Shown here in pieces: positions 10,140 to 15,966 of a DNA stretch of 24,829 nt. Source of the stretch: Gemmatimonadota bacterium (GTDB taxonomy: Bacteria > Gemmatimonadota > Gemmatimonadetes > Gemmatimonadales > GWC2-71-9); NCBI GenBank assembly GCA_003221985.1, contig QHUQ01000124.1, positions 1-24,829 of the forward strand. The letters run 5' to 3'. The first letter of the stretch is position 1. The number at the start of each line of letters is the position of its first letter. The notes beneath the pieces are model-generated. The model worked only from the letters and a program-made list of their open reading frames with translations. It was not told the DNA's origin and did not search any database. A program made the translations under genes and the position numbers.

Positions 10140-10748
10140 ATGCGGTGGTTCCGCACGGGCTGTCTGCTGTTCGTTGGCGCCGCGTTGGTCCCCGAGGCCC
10201 ATGCGCAAGCGACAGGCGTCCCAAGCTTCAACGCACCCTACCGCGCGTTCACCAGATCCGAGTTCGGAGCCGTCATCACCTTCCCGGACGGGGGTGGCAC
10301 CGCGTTCGAGGGTGCGTACCGGATGTCCAGCGGCAAGTTCGACCTCGGCTTTCGGGGCGGAATCCTCGATCCGGGAGGCAACGGCGACGCGGTCCTGATA
10401 GTCGGTACCGAGGCGCGGGAGCGCGTCGTCACGCACACCGTGGACTTCCCACTCGATGGCGCGCTGATCGTCGGAGTCGGCGGGCAGTTTGTCAGCGGCA
10501 ACTCCGCGCTCATCGTGCCGATCGGCTTGTCGCTCGGGCGCCGGCTCGATCCGCAGGGTTCCAAGATCAGCATCGTGCCGTACGTGCAGCCGACCGGGTT
10601 CTTCGTGGCGGGAAACAGCAACTCCGACTTCCTGTTCGATCTCGGCCTGGGCGCCGATTTCCGGCTGTCGCCGCGGTTCGATGCCCGCATCAGCGCGGGA
10701 CTGGGTGACCTGGAGGGTGTGTCACTTAGCGCCGTGTGGGTGCATTAG
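10140..10748 (+). CDS. Secreted protein, probable outer membrane barrel
   Basis: The protein is 202 aa from the ATG at 10140, preceded by AGGAG (10130-10134). A signal peptide is visible (MRWFRTGCLLFVGAALVPEAHA, cleavage after AHA at about residue 22). The mature part has regular alternating strands: GAVITFPDGGGTAFEGAYR, FDLGFRGGIL, ALIVPIGLSLGRRL, ISIVPYVQPTGFFV, FLFDLGLGADFRL, DARISAGLGDL. The IVPYVQP-(GN-S)-LGAD layout resembles the IEPYVSI...LGANVG part of the 10850 protein, so the two may be distant paralogues. The open frame extends upstream through the hairpin, but that part lacks a signal peptide start. Function unknown. Confidence 0.72.
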   Translation: MRWFRTGCLLFVGAALVPEAHAQATGVPSFNAPYRAFTRSEFGAVITFPDGGGTAFEGAYRMSSGKFDLGFRGGILDPGGNGDAVLIVGTEARERVVTHTVDFPLDGALIVGVGGQFVSGNSALIVPIGLSLGRRLDPQGSKISIVPYVQPTGFFVAGNSNSDFLFDLGLGADFRLSPRFDARISAGLGDLEGVSLSAVWVH

Positions 10749-10759
10749 GGCGACACGCA

Positions 10760-10788
10760 TTGACTTGGCGAAACGGTCTTCCTACCGT
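10760..10788 (+). promoter_or_regulatory. Promoter for the 10850 secreted-protein gene
   Basis: TTGACT (10760-10765), a 17-bp spacer and TACCGT (10783-10788) followed by AG. TTGACTT, TTCC and ACCGTAG occur at exactly the same relative positions as at 8585-8615. The short leader that follows carries the 7-bp tandem repeat. Confidence 0.6.
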
Positions 10789-10797
10789 AGGAGCCTA

Positions 10798-10832
10798 GAT
10801 CAATGATCATTGATCAATGATCATTGATCATT
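10798..10832 (+). repeat. Five tandem 7-bp units GATCAWT in a 5' leader
   Basis: The units are GATCAAT, GATCATT, GATCAAT, GATCATT and GATCATT. They include overlapping palindromes, such as a perfect 20-bp one, and five GATC sites. They lie between the promoter (10760-10788) and the Shine-Dalgarno GGAGG (10840-10844). Change in copy number would alter leader length and folding by 7 nt per unit. Confidence 0.9.
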
Positions 10833-10849
10833 GACCTTGGAGGATACGA

Positions 10850-11500
10850 ATGAAGCGACTTGCGGTAATCATCGGGCTGATCGCTTGCGTGGCATCGCCC
10901 GCGGCAGCGCAGTGGCAGGGAATGCCGGCGTGGAATAATCCGAAGGGCGGCAGCGGGGTCACCGTGAACGGCGATCTGGGCTTGCCGAACAGCGACGCGG
11001 GCAAAGGCACCGCATTCGGCGCGCGCGCCACGCTCGGGATGGCCAACATCAGCGTCACGGCCGGCGTTGCGAGTTGGAAGCCGAAAGGGGCCCCCGCCAG
11101 CACGACCTCGGTCGGTGGCGTCGCGCAGTTCCGGGCAATCGGCGGGAGCCTGATTCCGATCGCACTCAATATCCAGTTGGGCGCGGGGACGGCCGGCGCT
11201 ATCTCCGGCACCACCATTCCCAAGACGACGAACATCCTTGCCGGTGCCGGCCTCAGCGTGAACGTGCCGACGCCCGGCATCAACATCGAGCCCTACGTGT
11301 CGATTTCCAACCGCTGGCACAAGCCGAGTGGCGGTGGCTCCACGGAGTCGAACATCGGCTGGGTGCTGGGAGCGAACGTCGGATTCGGCATGCTGGGTCT
11401 GCATCTGGCCTACGATTCCGAAAAGCTCAATGACGGCACGACTGCCGGTGTCCTCGGCATCGGCGCCCACGTTGCCCTCAAGGCTCCCATCGGGATGTAA
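10850..11500 (+). CDS. Secreted outer membrane beta-barrel-like protein
   Basis: The protein is 216 aa with a signal peptide (MKRLAVIIGLIACVASPAAA, cleavage before QWQG at about residue 20). The mature sequence alternates in strands with many Gly turns (TAFGARATLGMANISVTAG, NILAGAGLSVNV, INIEPYVSISNRW, IGWVLGANVGFGMLGLHLAYD, GVLGIGAHVAL). This is typical of outer membrane barrels. The ATG follows GGAGG at 6-nt spacing. It is a single-gene unit with promoter and repeat-bearing leader before it and a hairpin terminator after it. The exact function is not recognised. Confidence 0.78.
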   Translation: MKRLAVIIGLIACVASPAAAQWQGMPAWNNPKGGSGVTVNGDLGLPNSDAGKGTAFGARATLGMANISVTAGVASWKPKGAPASTTSVGGVAQFRAIGGSLIPIALNIQLGAGTAGAISGTTIPKTTNILAGAGLSVNVPTPGINIEPYVSISNRWHKPSGGGSTESNIGWVLGANVGFGMLGLHLAYDSEKLNDGTTAGVLGIGAHVALKAPIGM

Positions 11501-11513
11501 CACGCTGTAGCTT

Positions 11514-11547
11514 AGGGGCGCGCCGTACCATGCGGCGCGCCCCTTTG
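11514..11547 (+). terminator. 12-bp GC hairpin after the 10850 gene
   Basis: AGGGGCGCGCCG (11514-11525) and CGGCGCGCCCCT (11533-11544) pair perfectly around a 7-nt loop, followed by TTG. The outer AGGGGCGC/GCGCCCCT arms match the ends of the dispersed palindrome family, so this is probably a diverged member used as a terminator. Confidence 0.7.
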
Positions 11548-11562
11548 CTTCCCGGGAGATTC

Positions 11563-11940
11563 GTGATTCGTCCTGTAACGCGCGTGGGCCTCGCAGCGCT
11601 GGCCCTCACGGTGAGCGGCTGCGCGCTGACGTTCGATGCGCGGGATCTCGGCGTCCCGACTTCCCTCGCCGAGCCGGCGCAGAGCCCGCCGCAGGGTGCG
11701 CCGTTCCGTGTGACCAAGCATCCCGTCTTCCTCTTATGGGGGCTGGCCGGGGCCTCGCGGCCCAACGCCGAGGACGTGCTCGCCGGTCAGGTGGGGACGG
11801 GGGCCCGCATCGCAAATCTGCGGATCAAGGTGCGCAGCCGCTGGAGCGATCTGCTCGTCACCGTGCTGACGGCGGGCGTGATCAGCCCGCGGTCAGTGAC
11901 GTTTGAAGGCGTGGTGGTGCCGGCAACAACTGCGCGGTAA
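11563..11940 (+). CDS. Small Bor-like lipoprotein
   Basis: The protein is 125 aa from the GTG at 11563, which has GGGAG (11553-11557) upstream. An ATG at 11530 lies in the loop of the preceding hairpin and is less likely. The N-terminus is a lipoprotein signal with lipobox VSGC (Cys19). The core, HPVFLLWGLAG through WSDLLVTVLTAGVISPRSVTF, aligns in layout with Bor/Iss-type lipoproteins (HHFFVSGIG ... VNGLLGFITLGIYTPLEA). This is a remembered family pattern and not a search result. Bor is a small outer membrane lipoprotein linked to serum resistance in phage lambda lysogens; the role here is open. The stop codon abuts the stop of the leftward gene with no bases between. Confidence 0.62.
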   Translation: MIRPVTRVGLAALALTVSGCALTFDARDLGVPTSLAEPAQSPPQGAPFRVTKHPVFLLWGLAGASRPNAEDVLAGQVGTGARIANLRIKVRSRWSDLLVTVLTAGVISPRSVTFEGVVVPATTAR

Positions 11941-12684
11941 TCAGCGATAGGGTTTCGATTTCGTCCACACCACGATCACGCCGCACCCCGCATTCGAGCC
12001 GCCGAATTCCGCCGGTATCTCGCCGGCCCCGCGATAGACCTCGATACCGTAGATGTCCGCGATGGGCGTGTTTGCATGAAAGGAATGCGCTTCGACGCCG
12101 TCGATATACCACGTCGGTGTACACTGCGGCGTTCGCACCATGACGGCATTGCATTCGAATTCCTGCTGATTGCATTGGATCCGCACCCCGCGTACCGTGC
12201 GCAGGGCGTCGCCCACCGAGCCGTATCCTTTCCTTTTTAATTCGTCCCAGCGGAGGTAGGCGCCGAGCGCGCGGTGGCGCCTCCGTTCAAAATCGGTGTA
12301 GCGTGGGGAGAGCGCTTCCGCATGCGCCTCCACGACGACCGCCGGCAACAGGTAGCCGTTGAAGTCGAGCGGGAATACGCCTTCGATAGATCCCGAATCG
12401 GGAATACGAAGGTCAAAGACGCCGGCCTCATACCCGATAAGTTTTATGGTAATTTCGGTCCACCCGGCGGGCAGATGCTCTCCCATCACACGCCCTGCGG
12501 AGTCGGTGGTCAGCGTGGGGCCGTCCTTCCCGATGCGCACGGCAGCCCCGGCCACGGGGTTTCCCAGCTCGCTATCGATGACTCGGGCACGGAGGGTTTG
12601 GGCGCTGGAGGGTCCGGGAATGGTCGTCCCGACCAGTCCAACCAGCAACACGATGCTAACGCAGACCCCTCTAGCGCGACTCAC
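11941..12684 (-). CDS. Secreted plug-only TonB-receptor-like protein (CarboxypepD_reg + plug), first copy
   Basis: The protein is 247 aa from the GTG at 12684; the open frame runs further into the facing receptor gene but without a plausible start. It has a signal peptide (VCVSIVLLVGLVGTTIPGPSSA), then a carboxypeptidase regulatory-like beta-sandwich at about residues 32-110 (TLRARVIDSELGNPVAGAAV). A TonB-receptor plug-like domain ends the protein: VGDALRTVRGV, TPTWYIDGVEAH, IYGIEVYRGAGEIPAEFGG, CGVIVVWTKS. No barrel follows. Four cysteines flank the plug core (C-x6-C-x9-C and a C in AGCGVI), which suggests disulfides in the periplasm. The layout matches the protein at 23742-24455. It diverges from a SusC-type receptor gene. 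Role unknown; possibly a receptor partner or decoy plug. Confidence 0.8.
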   Translation of the reverse strand: MSRARGVCVSIVLLVGLVGTTIPGPSSAQTLRARVIDSELGNPVAGAAVRIGKDGPTLTTDSAGRVMGEHLPAGWTEITIKLIGYEAGVFDLRIPDSGSIEGVFPLDFNGYLLPAVVVEAHAEALSPRYTDFERRRHRALGAYLRWDELKRKGYGSVGDALRTVRGVRIQCNQQEFECNAVMVRTPQCTPTWYIDGVEAHSFHANTPIADIYGIEVYRGAGEIPAEFGGSNAGCGVIVVWTKSKPYR

Positions 12685-12856
12685 GATACCGCGTAGTATG
12701 GAAGCTCTGGCGCCGGTTTGCCAGGGCTGAGCCTCCAAAGTCTGTTGGCCGTCACGTCTGCCCAGCGGACGTGGACCACGGGGGTCGGTAATGCCGCTGT
12801 ACGATTCTGCGAAGTGCCGTTCCTTCCGCGTCCTCTCTTCCAACCAGAGGCAGCTT
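12685..12856. other. Divergent intergenic region between plug-only gene and SusC gene
   Basis: This 172-bp gap holds the regulatory sequence for both divergent genes. I see AGAGG (12845-12849) as the Shine-Dalgarno for the rightward gene. I see no convincing TTGAC-type promoter on either strand, unlike the neighbouring secreted-protein genes, so control may need an activator. Confidence 0.4.
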
Positions 12857-15271
12857 ATGCGCGTTCTCAAGTCGGGTACGCTGCTCGTCGCATGGGCGAC
12901 GGCAGCGATGCTAGCGCTCAGCGGCACGCCGCTCTGCGCGCAACAGGCCGCAGTGATCAAGGGCCGTGTTACGGCGCAGACGGGTGAGCCGTTGGGCGGC
13001 GCCAACGTTATCGTGGCGAACACAAATCTGGGAGCCGTGACGGCCCAGAACGGGACGTACTCCATCTCCATCGGACCGGAGGCTGCCCGGGGCCAGCAGG
13101 TCGTACTGACGGCGCGCTACATCGGCCACAAGCCCGTCGTGCGCACCATCACGCTGTCGCAAGGCGAGCAGGAACAGAACTTCGAGCTGTCGGCCGATCC
13201 GTTACGGCTCGAGGAAGTCGTCGTCACCGGCGTTGGTGAGGCGACCTCACTGAAGAAGCTGCCCTTCGCGGTGGCACGCGTCACCGATGAGCAGCTCCAG
13301 GCGGTCCCGGGTCAGAGCGCCCTGGCCGCTGTCGCGGGCAAAATCGCCGGCGTGCGTCTCGTGCCGAATTCAGCGCAGCCGGGCGGCGAGCCGTCGCTGC
13401 GGCTGCGCGGCGCGACGAGCATCAGCGGGCGTCAGGATCCGCTCATCATCGTCGACGGCGTCATCACGCGCTTCGGCCTCGCCGACGTGTCGGGCCAGGA
13501 CGTCGCGCGCGTCGAAGTGGTGAAGGGCGCGGCGGCCTCGTCGCTGTATGGCTCCGACGCGGCGAACGGTGTGGTGCAGGTGTTCACCAGGCGCGGCAAT
13601 GACCTGCCTGACGGTGGACTGCGCGTGACGACCCGCGTCGAAGCAGGCAGCAACAACATGCCGAGCCGGCTGGAGTTCTCTCACTCGAATGCGTGGGAAG
13701 TCGACGCCAATGGCGATTACGTCCTGGATGCGGACGGCGCTCGCCAGGTGAAGAGCGATCAGATCGCGAACAATCCGTTCAAGGTCTACTACGATCACTG
13801 GAACGCGCTCGTGCAGAGCGGGTTGTTCACGACGGCATACACCTCAGTCGGGCAGCGGCAGGGCAATACGAATTACAACGTGTCGTTCGAGAATAACCGC
13901 AACCAGGGTGTGATCTTTGGGTTGGGTGGCTACACACGCCAGAACTTCCGGGTCAACGTCGATCACCAGCTGCGCTCGAATGTCGACGCTTCGTTCAGCT
14001 CGTTCTATGGCCGGTCGACCAACGGGCGCGCCGCGGAGGGGCAGAACGGCCCATTCTACGGGCTGATGTTCCTCCAGCCCGACGTCAACATCAAAGCGTG
14101 CTGCAACCCCGACGGCTCGCCGTACATCGCGAAGATTCCGCTGGGCGGCGACGTCGCCAACGACTTCAACCCGCTCTACGATCTCGCGAATCGCCACATC
14201 AACGCGGACCGCAACCGTTTCACCGGTGCCGCCAAGATGCGCTGGCGCATGAACAACTGGCTGCAAGCCGAAGGGAGCATCGGCTTCGATCAGGAAGGCT
14301 ATCAATACAAAGATCTGCGCAGTTTCGGCTACTACACCTCGTCGGGGACGCCCACGAAAGGCGGGCTGACGGATTCATCGCGCAACGACTGGCAATCCAA
14401 CGCCACGGTGACGCTCACGAGCGTGCGGCATTTCGGATCCAACATCACGAACACGACCAAGGTCGCCGCGATTTTCGAAGACCAGCGCAACCAGATGGTG
14501 ACGACCAACGCGGGAGCGTTCAAGCAGGGCGGCGTGCCGGAGTTTTACGCGACTGATCCCACGTCGCTGACAGCGAATTCGTGGGACCAAAGGATTCGCA
14601 ACGAGAATTTCTACACCGTGACCACGTTCGACATCAATGATCGTTACATCCTCGACGGCCTGATCCGGCGCGACGCGTCATCGTTGTTCGGGCCGGAGAA
14701 TCGCTGGGCCACCTACTACCGGCTGTCTGGTGCGTGGCGGTTGGGGGAGGACGTGAAACTTCCCGGGATCGATGAATTCCGGCTGCGCGCGTCATACGGC
14801 ACCGCCGGTCTGCGGCCCTGCTTCGACTGTCGCTACGAGATCGTGCAGATCTCGTCGAGTGGCAATAACGTCCCGTCGATCCTGGGCAATCCGTTCCTGA
14901 AGCCCGCCCGCTCGGCCGAGCTCGAGCTCGGCACGAACCTGGAGTTCGGCGCTTCCCGGTATAGCCTGGAGTACACGTACTCCCAGAAGCGAACCAAGGA
15001 CCAGATTCTGCTGGTGCCCCTGTCCGTCGCCGGAGCGCCACCGGAGGAGACCCCTGCCGGCGGTGGATTCAACCAACAGTGGCAGAACATCTCGGCACTC
15101 CGTTCGCGCACGCATGAACTGACGTTCGCCGCACGCTTGATCAATAACGCGCGCACGACCCTGACGCTCAATATCGTGGGCGACCGCACCCGGCAGGTGA
15201 TTACGGCTATGACGATCCCGCCAAGGCGGCGCTGCAGGGTCCCGGCCAGGCGTGGAGTCCCGACTCGGTGA
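12857..15271 (+). CDS. SusC/RagA-type TonB-dependent receptor, N-terminal 804 aa (frameshifted gene)
   Basis: This is the main part of an outer membrane TonB-dependent receptor of the SusC class, which imports oligomeric nutrients with a SusD lid. The ATG at 12857 follows AGAGG. The order is signal peptide (to about residue 28), CarboxypepD_reg domain (about 33-110, VIKGRVTAQTGEPLGGANV), TonB box region LEEVVVTGVG, plug (about 125-240, with DPLIIVDGVI and SLYGSDAANGVVQVFTRRG) and then most of the barrel. The barrel sequence is sound up to NIVGDRTRQVIT; the frame then turns into a non-barrel tail and stops at 15271. The rest of the barrel continues in the -1 frame from about 15205 to 15954. 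The gene is therefore a pseudogene or an assembly error; joined, it would be about 1032 aa, normal for SusC. Confidence 0.9.
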   Translation: MRVLKSGTLLVAWATAAMLALSGTPLCAQQAAVIKGRVTAQTGEPLGGANVIVANTNLGAVTAQNGTYSISIGPEAARGQQVVLTARYIGHKPVVRTITLSQGEQEQNFELSADPLRLEEVVVTGVGEATSLKKLPFAVARVTDEQLQAVPGQSALAAVAGKIAGVRLVPNSAQPGGEPSLRLRGATSISGRQDPLIIVDGVITRFGLADVSGQDVARVEVVKGAAASSLYGSDAANGVVQVFTRRGNDLPDGGLRVTTRVEAGSNNMPSRLEFSHSNAWEVDANGDYVLDADGARQVKSDQIANNPFKVYYDHWNALVQSGLFTTAYTSVGQRQGNTNYNVSFENNRNQGVIFGLGGYTRQNFRVNVDHQLRSNVDASFSSFYGRSTNGRAAEGQNGPFYGLMFLQPDVNIKACCNPDGSPYIAKIPLGGDVANDFNPLYDLANRHINADRNRFTGAAKMRWRMNNWLQAEGSIGFDQEGYQYKDLRSFGYYTSSGTPTKGGLTDSSRNDWQSNATVTLTSVRHFGSNITNTTKVAAIFEDQRNQMVTTNAGAFKQGGVPEFYATDPTSLTANSWDQRIRNENFYTVTTFDINDRYILDGLIRRDASSLFGPENRWATYYRLSGAWRLGEDVKLPGIDEFRLRASYGTAGLRPCFDCRYEIVQISSSGNNVPSILGNPFLKPARSAELELGTNLEFGASRYSLEYTYSQKRTKDQILLVPLSVAGAPPEETPAGGGFNQQWQNISALRSRTHELTFAARLINNARTTLTLNIVGDRTRQVITAMTIPPRRRCRVPARRGVPTR

Positions 15272-15954
15272 TGATCAACGAAGATGGCTACGTCGTCCGC
15301 AAGAGCGCGTACGGCACGCCGAACGAGCGAGCCATCAAGTACGTGTATTGCAAACTGCCCGGGGTAGGTGGCGGTTGTGCCATCACCGATAACTTCGTGC
15401 GCATCGGGAATGCCAATCCCGATTTCAATCTGAGCTTTGGCCTCAACTTCACTCGCGGCCCGCTGTCGTTGAATGCGTTGCTCGATTGGTCGCATGGCGG
15501 CGATCTGTACAACGGAACGCGGCAATGGGCGTTCCAGGCCACGCGCGACAAGGTTCAGGATCAGGCCGGCAAGCCGGCAAACGATGCAACCTGCGGAGTC
15601 GTATCCAATCCGATGCCGTCGTGCCCGCGCAAGGCGCTCGGCTATTACGGTGTGGGGTTCTACAATGGTCTCGATCCGAACGACTACTTCGTCGAGGACG
15701 CATCGTACGCCAAGCTGAAAGAGCTGAGCGTGCAATACACCTTCTCACGCAGTCAGCTGCGGTCGATCGGGCTGCACGCGCTGTCCGAAGTGCGGCTCGG
15801 GATCATCGGCCGGAACCTGTTTAAGATCACGAAATACTCGGGGCTGGACCCGGAGGTCTCGGGACTCTTCGGCGACCCGTTCCAGGTCAGGATGGACTGG
15901 TTCCAGTATCCACAGTTCCGGACCTACTCGGCCGTCGTCGAGATCACCTACTAG
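15268..15954 (+). CDS. SusC/RagA-type TonB-dependent receptor, C-terminal fragment
   Basis: This is the remaining C-terminal barrel of the receptor at 12857, in the -1 frame. The frame is open from 15148, and sensible barrel sequence begins near GYDDPAKAALQ (about 15205); the coordinates use the first start-type codon, a GTG at 15268. It contains the classic end of a SusC barrel: DPNDYFVEDASYAKLKELSV, VRLGIIGRNLFKITKYSGLD, and a last strand TYSAVVEITY with a terminal aromatic. The fragment has no signal peptide and would not work alone. TAG at 15952-15954 overlaps the AGGAGG of the SusD gene by one base, so the two were one operon. Confidence 0.85.
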   Translation: MMINEDGYVVRKSAYGTPNERAIKYVYCKLPGVGGGCAITDNFVRIGNANPDFNLSFGLNFTRGPLSLNALLDWSHGGDLYNGTRQWAFQATRDKVQDQAGKPANDATCGVVSNPMPSCPRKALGYYGVGFYNGLDPNDYFVEDASYAKLKELSVQYTFSRSQLRSIGLHALSEVRLGIIGRNLFKITKYSGLDPEVSGLFGDPFQVRMDWFQYPQFRTYSAVVEITY

Positions 15955-15966
15955 GAGGCGACCCCA

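Noticed and set aside
15180..15215. Programmed -1 frameshift in the SusC gene
   Set aside because: No X-XXY-YYZ slippery heptamer or downstream pseudoknot is visible; a mutation or assembly error is simpler.
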